64,000 nucleotides of DNA, taken from contig CM046882.1 of the NCBI GenBank assembly GCA_025667525.1, positions 213,760,592-213,824,591 on the forward strand, written 5' to 3'. The notes beneath the pieces are model-generated. The model did not search any database. It was not told the DNA's origin and worked only from the letters and a program-made list of their open reading frames with translations. Below are positions 47,346 through 60,432 of the stretch, piece by piece (the stretch's first letter is position 1; each line of letters starts with the position of its first letter). Made by a program: the position numbers and the translations under genes. This DNA is from Glebionis coronaria. Lineage: Eukaryota; Streptophyta; Magnoliopsida; Asterales; Asteraceae.

Positions 47346-50112
47346 AGCTCTTCACGATGACAGGCTTGGTATAATAAAGTCTTTCTCCGACAACTCTCTC
47401 AGTTGTACGGTAATTCCTTTAATTTAGATGGTGCTGACGTACAGTGCACAAGCCACAAGTGCAGCACCGGAAATATAATCAATACCAATTTCAACTTTCC
47501 TTAATGGCGAAAGTCTAGGTAATTCCTCAACAAATACTTCCTAAAGTTTCAAATAACGAAAACATCTTTTAATAAATTCATATTAGGTTCTTCTAGATTA
47601 CAATATCTTATGACTAGTTCATAACCATTCACGGTATACTCCCAAGTCTAAATACAGGATATGGTCATCCATCAAGAATTATTTAGTTCACTTTTGATAA
47701 TCAACATCTTATCATTTAGGGGAATTCTATTCGAGTTCCCATCAATTAAGACAATTTCGTCATGTCATAATCAATCAATCCATTCTACTGGCATTACTAA
47801 CTTTCCAGTTTCGTTACCGTCGATAAGATGTGAACTTCTCAAAAGACTAATAATAACTCATAATCCTTCACAAATTCAGGGATATCAGGAGACATAACTA
47901 TTATCTAAAGAGTAACGTCAACGCATAATCTATGCGATAGAATTTCAAATCAGATACAGACGAAAACATTTAACGAATATGAATATATCCCATGTTTTTA
48001 GAATTTGAGTATGCATTCGAAATCTCCTCGGATCGTTACCCAGGTCATTCAAATGAAATCAAATCAAAAGAAATGATAAGAACGACGATACATCCAATCG
48101 GGTGTCAACACTCGGTAATCAGATACTTTTCCTAAGAATCTCACTACGGGAGAATTGGACAAGAAAGAATTGTCAATTGTCAAATAAGACAATTTCCACA
48201 GATGAGTAAATTCAACTCAGAAGAATAGATGCTACAGGCACATATGTAGGTGTCCCTAACATTATGTCCTTATTTTTCACTTCTTGCAGATCTCATTAAA
48301 ATTTAATCTTTCACAATCCTCAAAGAAAATGTAGTGTTTATTCATTAGTTTTATGGTGACTACTAATCAGTCTTGCATAGTCCATTCCAAATTGTATGTA
48401 GGCGCGCAACTATATACAATTTCAAGATTAACGATGCAATACTCAGTTCGTCAAAATTTTATCATCATGTTTATAATAAAAACATTTTCATGCTTAATTC
48501 TTAAATAAGAATCAAAAATAAATTTACAAAGATTTTTTTTGTTATGAAAACAGTGAAGTTTCCAAAATGTTTCATAAGCAACTTTATTTTGATATCAATC
48601 ACTTTTAAATCTCACTTTGAATAATCCTCATTGTGTTGAAAATTAAATTTTCTCAAAGGATACCGTTTTAACTTTATAAAAACAATGTGTGATCTACAAA
48701 AGAGTGATGAAAGCTTGTTCACCAAGAACTAACTACAATAAGATAGGAAATGAGCTTAGCCAAGTAATCATGAGGTTCATGACCTCGATGGCACTCAGGA
48801 AGAATAATCCACAACGTAACTCAAATCGAGATGAGTACTGGTTTAATGGTTGCATCACTAATGCGAACATTAGGATGAAGCAATAAAAGATAGATAACAT
48901 CGATACATGTAGGATTTAGCAATCAAAGGTAGTCTTTTCATTAATCACAAACAAGTCAAATTGTACCGTAACACATTACGTGTCACTATGTCATACAATT
49001 CTCAGAACTCATCCTACCAACTGATATCTCCGTTAAGTTAGGGTTTTTTAAAAGATATCACAATGAATACTAATCTACAAGAGTCATTAGGTGTTCCACA
49101 TGTCCCAGAAGATCCATCGGTCTCAATTTCAGAAGAAGATTTCTTCAATTTATTTATTGGACACTGGGCATCCTCGTCAGTGGACAATGGCTTAGGAATA
49201 ACCCTTAACACGAATCAACAATCAATTAAAACCTTATAATTCAATCACAAAACTTAACGATTACCTCTTAACAATTTCTTATTCCATACAAGTTAAATTT
49301 TACTTTATTCAAGTTTCAATCAACTTATACTCAATGCGGTATTCTACCTCATTCTCCAATACTTTCAATCTTATTTATAAACCTTAATAGGGCAATAAAA
49401 GCTCGATATGATCAACACTTAATTTCCAATCCTATATCTCCTTCATCAGTAGTTATCAAATGAGTCACTAGTATGAAATGACTCATGCATTCAATTAGAC
49501 TTCTCGGAAAGGTATTAGTGGCATGAGGCTTTTGGGTAATGGTTCCAATGACAGCCTCAAGTGAAACTTTCACCCTTTCGATTTCAATTTAAGATGACAT
49601 CTTTCTAGGTGATAACGTTTTGTCAAACTCCACTCTATAAGGAAAGATCGTCATGACATCGATATCAGATTTAATCTCGCTAATTCTTCTTCAACATCAA
49701 ATCAACTAATATCTACATTTCTATGAATATTAACCATTTGTTGGGATCACAAATATCCACAACTTGGTTTAGATCTAGGATAGCTATAATTCCTACGAGA
49801 ATAGCTTTGATTAATTTACTAGGGGAGTTAGGGTTACTTGTGACAATCTACGTCGTATAAATACCTCGTATAAAAATCAAAATAATCATCAAATAATCAT
49901 GTAATAAAATTACATCATATATATATAATCCAAGTTATATATATATTAAAATAACACTTCTCAGTCTTGGCCTTGTCGGTAACTCGGGAATTCTTCGGCA
50001 CCGTTATAGTCAAAAGATTTTTAGACATTTTTAGAAAAATGTTTATAGTTAAAAGATTTTGAATGTTTTATTCAAAACCTTGGTTTTAAAAATCTTTCGT
50101 TCTCTATAACGA

Positions 50113-50126
50113 GAGCTCTGGTACCA
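50113..50126 (-). other. Primer binding site of element B (tRNA-Met type)
   Basis: The minus strand reads TGGTACCAGAGCTC, three bases from the LTR at 50130. One base differs from the canonical core. Confidence 0.8.
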
Positions 50127-50129
50127 AAC

Positions 50130-53100
50130 TGTAACACCCCCAAATTTATACAACTCAGTACAGCGGAAGACTCGTTGGTGTTACGGGATAGCACATTACT
50201 CACATCATATACAACGCATAAAAATCGCGTCGTTTAATAATAAATCATTAACATTCATAAATATCAATGCTACATCGGTCCCAAGTCATATTATTTCATA
50301 CAAAGTTTTACAAAATATTTGAATGGAAAATATTGGTTAAGTGCGGGCCATGAATTCTTGTCGTCTTCCCGAGAATTACCTTCAAGTACCTGAGATAAAA
50401 CATGTTAAAAGAAAAGGTCAGCGATAACGCCGAGTGAATTCATAGAGTTTAATAAATCATCAATATAATATCGGTATAAAATTATTACCGAAAATCATTT
50501 TTGTACAAATCATTTTTATAGGCCATAAAATAGCCAAAGTCGTTTTATACAAATCCTTATCGAAAATCATAATATAGGCATTTGCCTTAAAAATCATTAT
50601 ACGAGCCAATGTCGTAAAAACATCATACAATACGTCTTATGACGTTGTATAAAATCAAATAAAACCGTTATATGAATATGGTTATGAAAACCAAAACACG
50701 AACATAATATCAATAGTATGACCCCGTATTGCTAGTCAGGCAATACATCGTAATTCGGTGCGTCTATTAGTATTTCGTTAATTTTGGATTATTATAAGCC
50801 GCATGACATTGTTACCTTACTAAACCAACAACGGGTAGCTAACCCGATACCAATTTTGCCCATCTAAAGTAGCGTGTCGTCACAAAGGTCACGCTATGGA
50901 AATCTTCTCATACATAAATTCACTTACCAATCAATGTGGCACGACGGGGATCAACCGTCAAGGCGCGAACTGGGGTGATCGTCCCCAAATAGTACTATTA
51001 AATGCATAAGCGTCTACCAAATCCCGGTAGTTCACAATTCAAGTTAATGGGACTTTTAGTGACATAACCTAACTTTAATAATCCATTTAATTTCATCTAT
51101 CGGGTCCTTTAATCATTTATCGGGTCATACAATCGGGTCATTCAATCATTCGGGTCCAAAATTAATAAACAAACAATCGGGACAAATGGTGTCCTAAGTT
51201 TATAAAAAATAACATGTTATCTCCCTCGCGGGTTTATAAAACATTTCATAAAAACATTTAAAAGAGTGTGAGGCTATGAACTCACGTTGATGTGGGAAGG
51301 CGGGTTATCGGCAATTCGGACGTACGGTACGTGCTTCAATCACGGAAACATAGACAAATAATACTCATCTTAGACTTATGTGCAATGACTTTATAAAAAT
51401 AACAATTATGTATACATATGATGATTATTTATATATGATGATCAAGTGGGTTTACATATTCTCGTTTACTCATTCTAGTGTTATATGTCGATAATTTTTA
51501 TACTAGTTTACTAGTTTTACCTATTTACACGTTTTAAGTCCAATAAACTTATTATAAGTTATTTAACTTGTTTTAATCCATTTTGTACTTATATTATCAG
51601 TATTTAAACTTTCCATGTTGGGCCCAAATGGGTTAAGCCCAATAAGTTCTTCTTACAAGTATTTATCTTATTAAGTCCAATTATTAGTCCAATATGTTTA
51701 GTTAGCTCGTAAATGTCCGTATTTCTTATAGTTCGGGTTTTATCGGTTTTTACTTGTATTAGTTACTTATACATCAATATATGACTATTATAAACTTTAC
51801 ATTAGACGGGTTTGGTCGTCTAAGTTTTATTTGGCGAAAAACGTTAATTTTACGGCAATAGCCGAAAAAGTCGTAAAAATCAAGTTTATAGTTTTTATTA
51901 CTTATAAATATTATTTCACCACCATTTATATAATTTATCCATTTAATTAACCTTTTATATATTTATATAAATAAGTTTTATAAGTTAGTGGGTTTTTATT
52001 TTTACATTTTATACATTAAAATGTGAGTGCTTATATAATAATAATAAACATTATTTCCAAAAATCTGATTTTTATCTTCATGTTCACCATTTTTACCATA
52101 TCTAGAGTTCTATAATGAATTAGAAGCTCATTTTTGGGTGACATGTTCTTAATATTATGTGTTACATTTAACTTAGTTATAGCTACGGCCCATTTTAAGT
52201 TTATCATGCTTTAACAGTCCCTACAAAACTGCTTATTCAGATTAGACCACCTAACTTGTTTTGATCATATCTCACTCATTATTTTTATTCCATTGCATGG
52301 CCAACTCTCACATGTGTATAACATTTTGTACTTACTGCAAATGGATCATACCATGCAATTTTATCATTTCATCTTTTAGTTATCTACTGTTTTTATTAAG
52401 GCAACTAAATAATCAAGATTTTAGCCTCATTTCTTATAGTTATCAACCTTTTTAAGCATATTTATCAACACTTGATCCCCACACAACATTTTTATCATCA
52501 TATATACATCATATACATATACAAAATGAAAAAAAATACATTTGTTCTTTACAAAATAACAAGAGAAAAATGGAGAGGATGATCTTCTTTACCAACCAAG
52601 TGTTTTCCTTGTTTTTGGAAGACAAGAACTTGATGAATACAACAAGTATCTCCAAGACCATCAAATATCATGAACATATGTTGGAAAGTAAGCCCTAGGA
52701 CATAAGCAATCACCTCCAATGATGTTAATATGGCCACCAAATGATCAAGGCTTCAAGAGAATTTCTTAATAGAGCTAGTAAACATGTGTTTCATGGCTAG
52801 AAGAGATTAAAATGGGTGTTTGTTGCTTAATTTTGGACGGCAAGGGGGAGGGTATTGAGAGAGTTTGATGTTGGTTTGCATGTAAGAAAATGGTGGAATG
52901 AGAAACTAGTTGCTAGTTTTGAGAGTTAGTGGAAAGTTGAAAGCTTACAATGTAAGCTAGGCTTACACTTGGTGTAAGTTAGCTTAACTTGATGCCACCT
53001 TAGTGTGTGGTGTCAAGTGTGCCATCCATACTAAGCTAGTGGGGTGGGACAATGTGTTTTGTCGCATCTCACTAGTTTACGGGTATTCCTCGATTCTAGT

Positions 53101-53574
53101 TTTCTCTATTTACGTGCCCTCGGGTCGTTTTACGAAAAACGTTTTTATAAATTATGAATCAACGTCACAAAAAGAATCCAATAAAAATTGTCTCATCAAA
53201 AACGGAGTTCGAAAACGTAAATACGTAATCCTAAGGTTTCCGGTTTAGTCGTAAAGGACGTTAAAATAAAATCGTAAGTCCTAATCTCTTCTCGTAAATT
53301 TGTGAGTTTATGAACCAACACAAATTTAAAACTCCAAAATAATATTCACAGATAAACTTATTTTCTAAAATGTCGGACTGTCACCAAAGACGGTGTATGT
53401 AAACGTAAGCACGTAACGTTGAATCCTCCGGTTTAGACGTAGTCAATGCTACTTCAAGACGTAAATCCAAATTTCTTCCCAAAAATAAGTGAGTTCATAT
53501 TGTAATCATTAAAATAATGTTTTCAAATAAATATTGAGAATAAAATATTGACCATAAATTGACGGATTGTCACA
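50130..53574 (-). repeat. 5' LTR of B (right copy)
   Basis: Begins TGTAACACCCCC and ends ATTGTCACA next to TCAGT. Both LTRs contain the phrase 'gggcccaaatgggttaagccc', an inverted repeat (GGGC..GCCC), near 42869 and 51620. Confidence 0.92.
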
Positions 53575-54312
53575 TCAGTCCTTCAAGAATCACAAAATGG
53601 CAAGAAATACCCCTGAAAATACTTTGGAAAAGTACTTGGGGAAAAAGTGTGAAAAGTGAAACTTCAACAACAAAGGAATCCGGATTTTGCACTATTATTT
53701 ACAAAGTGACAAGTTTATGAAAGATAGGGGTGAATCATGGCAGACAAGATACTTACCTTAACCTATGGAAGATTGACACGTCCCCCACTACAAAAAAATC
53801 CACCAATGGGAGCCCTCAGCCTTGCCACCTTATTTCCCACTCACCAGATTATTTAACAAATATTTGATTAGTTTAAATTTGGCGCAAAACACATGGTTTA
53901 AACATAAAAACGGATTAAACACCAACTATTCACCTCAATAACATGATTTGGGCTTTCTTAATCCGTTTGTAATTAAGCCATGAAAACCTCCAGATTAGTG
54001 ATTAAGCATCCCTTAATCACATCCCAACCTCAAAAATACTTGCCACATCACTCCCTTGGCCCACACATGATTCCCCTGCTACACCTTTGAGCTAACTGCA
54101 AAATTTTGGACACTCATCCAACGTGTGAGATTCCAGCTTTCATCCTAAGCAATATTTGGACCATTGGATACACTTTTGCTTTGCCAGCTACCACAACACA
54201 ACAAAGATCAGTCACATGAAGCCAAGAAGTTAAAAAAGCTCCAAGGGTAATTTTGGGAGATCACAGCTATTAGGGTTTACGTTTTTTAGCTCTTAACTAG
54301 TTCATGTATGCC

Positions 54313-54320
54313 TATATAAA
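54313..54320 (+). promoter_or_regulatory. TATA box of solo LTR H
   Basis: TATATAAA at the position equivalent to 9871 in A and 26051 in C. Confidence 0.55.
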
Positions 54321-55592
54321 GGCCTTAGTTCATTACATTTTAGCTTGCTCTTGAATTTTCCTTGTTTACAAATCTGTAAATCTCATATTCAGTTAATGAA
54401 ATGTGTATGAATTTTGTGAAGAAAGCTAAAGTGCCATTGTTGTCTACTGCTTCTTATTGTTCTTAGTTTGATAATCTTGAATCTCAAAACCTGTTTTTAA
54501 GGAGTGTGCAAAAGTTTGCACATTTTCCTTCAAGCTTGATATTTTGCTAAGTTCTTGGTCTATCTTGGAATTCTTGGGCTACAAAGTTGATCATAGCATC
54601 CTGATATTGAGTTATCAACGTGTGGTGAAGCTTATAACTTGGGGATAATCAAGTGTGGAGTACAAGAGTTGCATTAATCAAGGCTTTTCAACCTTACTGT
54701 TTTTGATATTTTGCTTCTAACCTTGTTGAATCTTAGCAGGCTTTGTTGTGGAAGCTTGTACTTGTTCTTGCTAGTACATCAGCTCAAAATTCGTGGGTGT
54801 GGATGTACATCCATGAGGTACACACCCTTAATCTCAAAATCTGATAAAATATTGCATATTTGTGATATTTGAGTGTTGCTTGTGTTCTTGTGAATTTTGT
54901 GGCTTAATCTTGTTCTAATCTGCTTATCTTATCTGTTATTGTGTTGATTTGGGCTTGGGTAACCTTGGAATGCATTTTTGCTTTGAAAATCTTGATTTGA
55001 AAAGTTAAAAGGGTGTTTGGGATTACCTGTCTTTAATCATAACTTGATATTGTGTTTTTAGAAGTTTGTGTTATTGCTTGGTATCTGCTATATGCTTGTT
55101 TGAGTGCATTTTGCTGCAAGTTTTCAGCTTTGAAACACCAAATCATACATTGTGCTATAACTACTTGATTTTAACTATTTTTGGCCTAAGATTTTGGTAA
55201 AATCTAGAATTTATGCATGCTTTGGGTTAAAAGTTGTTTAAACATCATTTATATAACATATGTGATAGATTTGGAGTTTTGAATTTGGCTTGTTGGTCAA
55301 TTGCATCAGCAAAAAGTAGAAACTGCATGTTTTTGTGTTCATCAGTAACTTTAAGTGCTTGAATCTTGCTTAATACTTTGAATCAGTGCATGAAACATGT
55401 TTAGACTTGCTTATTTAAGTTTAATATTGCTTGTGTGTGCATTTGGTTAAGTTTGGCTGGCTAAATTGTGCTCTAAGTGCTTATTGAACCTCAACTGCTT
55501 ATGTGTTCATGTCTGTGTCAGATCTGGTGATTGTTTGAATTAACTGCACTAATTGGCTGTTGTTGATAGTGATTTCTTTGTTGTATTTGACT

Positions 55593-55699
55593 CCTCTTGA
55601 TCCACTGATCAATTGGGTGCCTTTGTGTAACCTGAATCTCCAAAAAAGTCACTAAAGACAAAAAAGTCAACAAGTCAAGCAGTGGAAAAAGTTTCCACT
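55593..55699 (+). other. Two-hairpin leader module, copy in LTR H
   Basis: Hairpin 1 has TTGATC (55597-55602) pairing with GATCAA (55607-55612) and an outer CC/GG clamp with two mismatches between. Hairpin 2 pairs AGTGGAAA (55681-55688) with TTTCCACT (55692-55699). Both stems differ from A by paired changes. Confidence 0.65.
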
Positions 55700-55734
55700 A
55701 CTCAACACCCAAAACTAGCCCCTGCTAGTACAAA

Positions 55735-56235
55735 TTGTCATTCAGCTTATCAATAAGCCATTTTGGCTTATCCAGACCTGCAACAACTTATTTTTTGTGA
55801 TAGATCTTCATTATTTGACCCATTTGATTGAACTGGAGCTTATTAGACTTTGACTTTGACTTTTTGCTAGAAAACCAACTTATTTGACTTTTTCATAAGT
55901 GCTTATTTGCTTTTTTCAGCTTATTGAGTCAACTTATTTGAAAACGTTTTGTTTATTAAGCTTAGTTAAGTCATTTAAAAGCTTTAGAAACTTGAATAAG
56001 CTCTTGGGATAGACTAGAACTCAAAAACGACTATTTTGTCGTTTTTTGTAGATTGCTTTTTGCATTTTCAGGCTTATTCCTTTGGCTTATTTCAAATTTC
56101 TTTTTACAGAAGTCTTAAGCAACTCAAAAGAAGCTTGTGTGTCTAATTTGAGCTTATGGCATCAACTTATAGCTTAATGGGCCAAAAAGCCCATTAAGAA
56201 TAAGCTGTTTGATATAAGCTTGCTTATTTCACATT
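55735..56235 (+). repeat. GCTTATT word cluster in LTR H
   Basis: GCTTAT(T), ACTTATT or the complement AATAAGC occurs roughly fifteen to twenty times in 500 bases, with unrelated spacers. It lies just downstream of hairpin 2. Confidence 0.65.
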
Positions 56236-57298
56236 TTCAGCTTTTGTGCCTTTGAAATGTTATGTTTAAAATCAAATTTTGAGTCAGATAGGAGTTTTTG
56301 GGCCATTTTTATAAACTTTTTCTTATTGGGCCCAATTTTAGCCCAATAAGGGACTGTTTTGGGTTTTGGCCCATTTGAAGGCCCATTAGGAGTATTTTTG
56401 TAATTTTAACTCCATTTTCTGATTATTTAGGTTAAATTAAGCTAGTTTGCAAGTTTTTAGAATTTTTTATAAATTATGGATTTTTAATATTATTTTATTA
56501 TTATTTTATTATTAAAAATAAAAATTTAGATTTTTCAAGTTTTTACATTTTTCTTAGGTTAAATACATAAAGTTAGGAATTTTATAACTTTTAGAATATT
56601 TTTATTGTTCTTAGATTAATTTTTATAATTATTTTAAGTTTTAATAGTTTTTAATTGTTTTTAAATAGTTTTAATTGATTTTAAAATTTTCAAAAATAGT
56701 TTTAAATTAAGTTAGGGTATTTTAGAGGTTTACAAAGTGATAAAACTCATTTTGGGCATTTTGTTAATTAAATTGATTTTTAGGGCTTTAATTAGCATTA
56801 AAAAATCATTATTTAATTAAATAAAAGGTTTGGGTGATTTTTGATTTTTTGTAAACTCTTAATACATTATTTAGGATTTATTGTAATTTTCTAGGAATTT
56901 TAAGGTTAAGTTCTTAAATTTGGTGCTTTTACGGTTTTACGTGTATGACCTTTTCGTCTTAGTGTAATCCGTCATCGTAACCGTCATTCTCTTCTTATCC
57001 CCTTTCTATTTTCTTTCTCATAATCAATATAATCACATAATTAATCATCTCATTACACACACCAAGCCTCCTTGAGAACGATCCCCACTTTGGGTCATAA
57101 CTTGTGATTTTCCTAAGTCACTTGTTCATACTTACCCTAATTACGCTCTTTTTCCTAAAAGACGTATTTTTACAACTATCAACATTGGATAAGTTCACAA
57201 ATGGATTATAGAAATATAATACATGAATTTGTGTTCCAATATTTGATGGGTGAAATTTCATTACATAAAATCATGGTCAAATCATGATTTTACACAAA

Positions 57299-57313
57299 TG
57301 GCGCCGCTGCCGT
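57299..57313 (+). other. Primer binding site of element E, separated from its LTR by D
   Basis: TGGCGCCGCTGCCGT. Its first base belongs to the right CAAAT copy of D. The LTR of E ends 33 kb away at 24345. Confidence 0.85.
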
Positions 57314-57493
57314 CTCTTTTCGTAAAGATTAACGGTTTTTAGTGTGAAAAATTGGATTTTGGGATCAGTTCTTTTGGGAACGTTATTTTAAAGCATAAAA
57401 ATTTTCAAAAATCCTAAAAATTATAAATTTTTCAAAAATAAAAAAATAAAAAAGATATAAAAAACCAAAAATATTGTATTTCATTTATAGTGT

Positions 57494-59717
57494 ATGTGTA
57501 CTCGATCTTCATCTTATTCTGATACCAAGACTCGTAGAGACTTAGATATGGCCGGTGTGCATAATAATAACAACCCACCTCACCCCAATTTGAATAATAA
57601 CAATAATAACAACCATGTCCCTCAACCCGACCTTCGTACAATGGAGGAGCTTTGTCAACCAACTATGAACGGACGTGGAGGACCGATTGCGCCGATGCAA
57701 ATCACGGCTCCCGAATTTTCGTTGAAGCATCACATGATCCAAAAAATTCAAAATGATTGTCCATTTCGCGGATTACCGGATGATGATGCCAACAAACACC
57801 TCGATAAATTCATAATCGTCACTCAAAGCATGAAATTTCCCGGTGTTTCCATGGATTTTCTTCGCCTTCACCTTTTTCCACACACTTTATCCCACCATGC
57901 TGAAAAATGGTTTGATCTTCTTCCCAAAAACTCAATTCATACATGGGACGAGATGTCTAAAAAATTTCTGTCAAGATACTTTCCACCATCCATGGTAACT
58001 AGTCTTCGTAATCAATTCAGTAGTTTCACTCAAGAACCTGATGAGTCGCTTTTTGATGCTTGAGAACGTTATAATGTGTTGATCGATCGTTGTCCTAACC
58101 ATAATATGCTCCCGGTCACTTTGATTGATACTTTCTACTATTGTTTAACATTACGTGACCGTGATACGATTAATGCAGCCGCCGATGGTACATTTATGAA
58201 AAGAAGACCTGAGGAGTGTAGAGAGCTTATAGAGAACATGATCACTCATCACAAAAATTAGGATCCATCCGCATCTTCAAGAAATAACTCGAGAGTCAAT
58301 GTTTCTTCTACTTCAACCAACCCCGAGATGACCGAAATCACCCGCCAACTAGCTGAAATGAACAAAAATATCCAACTCATGGCTACAAACTAATATCAAC
58401 AAGATAAAGCTATAGCAATTTCTTGTGAGACTTGCGGTGGTCCTCATTCATACACCGATTGTCCTTCTATTTATGACAATCCGGAAAATGTGTATGCGTC
58501 TAACATTAACTTTTCCACGGGAGGCTATCAAGCTCGTCCTCAAGGTGACCGCAATTTGCTAAGTTATCGTTCAAACAATTTCCTTTCACCACCCGGTTTT
58601 CCTCCTCAAAACCAAACCAACTTCAATCGCAACAATCAAAACCAACCTCGAGCTCCTAATCAATATCAAACCCAAAGAAATCCATATCCACCTCAAGGAA
58701 ATAATCAAGTTTACCAACAACCCACTTATCAACCACCCGCTTACCAAGCTCCTCCTCCCAACCAACCCACGACATTTAATCACGAGGTTGAAACTTACAT
58801 GAGGACTAATGACGCACTGGTGAAGAATCTTCAGGGCCAAATTATTAACTTGAAAGGTGACATGGCGAAACAAGGGAATGATCTACGAGCCGAGTTTAGG
58901 AATGACATGCGAAACTCTTTAAGCAGTCAAACGAATGACTTAAGGGATATGATGGCTAGTTTCTTCCCAAGTAATCAAACCTCTGGTTCGGGTTCTATTC
59001 CGAGTAACACCGTTGCTAATCCAAGAGGGGAGATGAAAGGAACCACCACCCGAAGTGGAAAAGGTTATAAGGAACGCGAGATTCCTAAACCTACTCCGGT
59101 GATTGTGACAAAGGATAACGAGCCCCCTTCACCAATCTCTCCACCTTCTACTTCTACCCCTCCCCCACCCAAGGATGTGAGTGATATACCTTATCCTTGA
59201 AGGTTGAGGAAAGAGAAGTTGAAAAATAAGGATGATATTCAAGTTTCAAACTTTCTTAAAATGTTTAAACAATTGAATTTCAACATCTCCTTTGCTGAGG
59301 CTCTCGCTCACATGCCTAAATATGCTAAAATGTTTAAAGATCTTCTTAGTGATAAGGAAAAACTCCTTGATATTGCTCAAACCCAACTTAATGAGAATTG
59401 CTCCGCGGTTCTCTTAAGGAAATTACGAACCAAACTTGGTGATCCGGGTCGCTTTCTCATTCTTTACAACTTTCCCGGGGTAGGGAATTATATGGCCCTA
59501 GCCGATCTAGGTGCTAATATCAACTTAATTCCATTAAGAGTTTGGAAACAATTATCTCTACCCGAGCTAGTCCCCACACGAATGACATTGGAGTTAGCTA
59601 ACCGTACGGTTGCTTATCCGGTGGGGATAACCGAAGATGTCTTCGTCGGTGTCGACAAATTCACCTTTCCGGCGGATTTTGTTGTTGTTGACTACGAGAC
59701 GGATCCCCGTGTTCCAT
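57494..59717 (+). pseudogene. Athila gag-protease of element E with four in-frame stops
   Basis: One reading phase runs from MCTRSSSYSD at 57494 to the protease near 59717, broken by TGA (58061), TAG (58259), TAA (58391) and TGA (59198). Landmarks are an N/P-rich start, the capsid (TMEELCQP, LFPHTLSHHAEKWF, RYFPPSMVT, RCPNHNMLPVTLIDTFY), the knuckle CETCGGPHSYTDC, a P/Q-rich linker, and a protease with ALADLGANINLIP near 59495-59535. The first two stops stand at Trp positions and the third at a Gln position, so all three fit C-to-T or G-to-A decay. The frame ends abruptly after FVVVDYETDPRVPL where remnant J begins. Polymerase is not present in the window. Confidence 0.88.
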
Positions 59718-59987
59718 TGTTGGAAATACGTTTTTCCCAATAAATTCTCGGTCACATCTTAGTTAGCATAGATCACGAGATATAAAATATTTAGAACTTT
59801 GTCTCTTGGACGACCTCCCTTAGGGAGATATTGTTGGAAATACGTTTTTACGTATTTATGAAGGATCAGTCGCTCCAACGATATTTATGTAATGGGCTCG
59901 TGATCTACTTAGTAAACGTATAGTCCATATAGCCCACATGTAGGGTGGGCTATATATATCCCCTCCTAGCATGTTAGGAGGGGCTGG
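59718..59987 (+). mobile_element. Element J: internally deleted copia-type remnant
   Basis: The first bases, TGTTGGAAATACG (59718), are an LTR start identical to that at 59832. They are followed by about 95 bases ending in CCTCCCTTAGGGAGAT, a decayed polypurine tract, and then by the second LTR start. So a 5' LTR stub and the extreme 3' end of the interior remain. The 3' LTR carries TATATATA near 59951 and is cut by F at 59988. It belongs to the same family as LTR1 and LTR2 of G1/G2. Confidence 0.8.
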
Positions 59988-60432
59988 TGATAGGTGTGAA
60001 AACACCCATCCTTTTGCCACTTATTTCTTAGTAAAACAAGACCAAAACGCGTGTTTAATATCATTTATTTGGAATTATGCGTGGTTTTTGTGTTTATTGT
60101 GTTTTCAGAGTCAACCGAATGAATATTGAAGAAAACATGGGATTGCACGGGTTTTATCGAGGAAAAAGACTCAAGACGAAGTCTATTGTCCAAGAGATGC
60201 AAAAGATTTGAAGTCAATGGGCCTATTTGAAGATTTATCGAAGAAAAGGACTAAAGATGGAAGATTTACATATGTCGAAGAAACTCAAGTCTATTAAACG
60301 AAGAAATTAAAAGACAAGTTGAATTTAATCGTCGACAAGTCTCGAATCAGAATCGAAAACGTCAACTTTTCTGAAAAGACGAGAAGACAAGAAGAAAGGG
60401 AGAAAGCCCACTCACCAACCAACCACTTAGCC

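Larger units (their letters stand above)
44821..50129 (-). mobile_element. Internal region of B: decayed pol and non-coding DNA
   Basis: Next to the left LTR the minus strand reads TTTAGGGGTAAATGC, the polypurine tract. Going up in coordinates come decayed integrase (about 45840), decayed reverse transcriptase (46990-47345), then about 2.7 kb with no recognisable gag, then the PBS. The 17-base string CATTTACCCCTAAACAG occurs twice (44822 and 46712). A 58-codon plus-strand frame at 49063-49239 is open but unrecognised. Confidence 0.75.
41372..53579 (-). mobile_element. Element B: full-length minus-strand Gypsy element with decayed pol
   Basis: LTRs are 41377-44820 (3444 bases) and 50130-53574 (3445 bases), both TGTAACACCCCC to ATTGTCACA, flanked by TCAGT at 41372-41376 and 53575-53579. 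The PBS at 50113-50126 and the pol fragments are on the minus strand. The LTR pair is very similar while pol is heavily broken. It inserted into solo LTR H and is the youngest insertion that can be ordered in this nest. Confidence 0.92.
40755..57186 (+). mobile_element. Element H: solo LTR of the A family with TSD ACATT, split by element B
   Basis: The LTR parts are 40760-41376 and 53580-57181, starting TGATGAGACTGC and ending ACTATCA, flanked by ACATT at 40755-40759 and 57182-57186. Without B it is about 4.2 kb, the longest LTR of this family here. TATA box at 54313, leader hairpins at 55593-55616 and 55681-55699, GCTTATT words at 55735-56235. No internal region is present. Confidence 0.9.
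36761..57294 (-). repeat. 5' LTR of D (right copy), interrupted by solo LTR H
   Basis: The LTR parts are 36761-40759 and 57187-57294. The final 108 bases repeat 31487-31594. It is about 70 bases shorter than the left copy, part of which is a deletion near 39860 where the left copy has additional sequence (about 30500-30590). Confidence 0.88.

Noticed and set aside
49063..49239. 58-codon plus-strand frame in B beginning MNTNLQESLG
   Set aside because: Opposite to the pol fragments of B, short, no known domain. Could be real, but unsupported.
57432..57751. Minus-strand frames opposite the gag start of E
   Set aside because: Shadows of the Asn-rich N terminus of gag.
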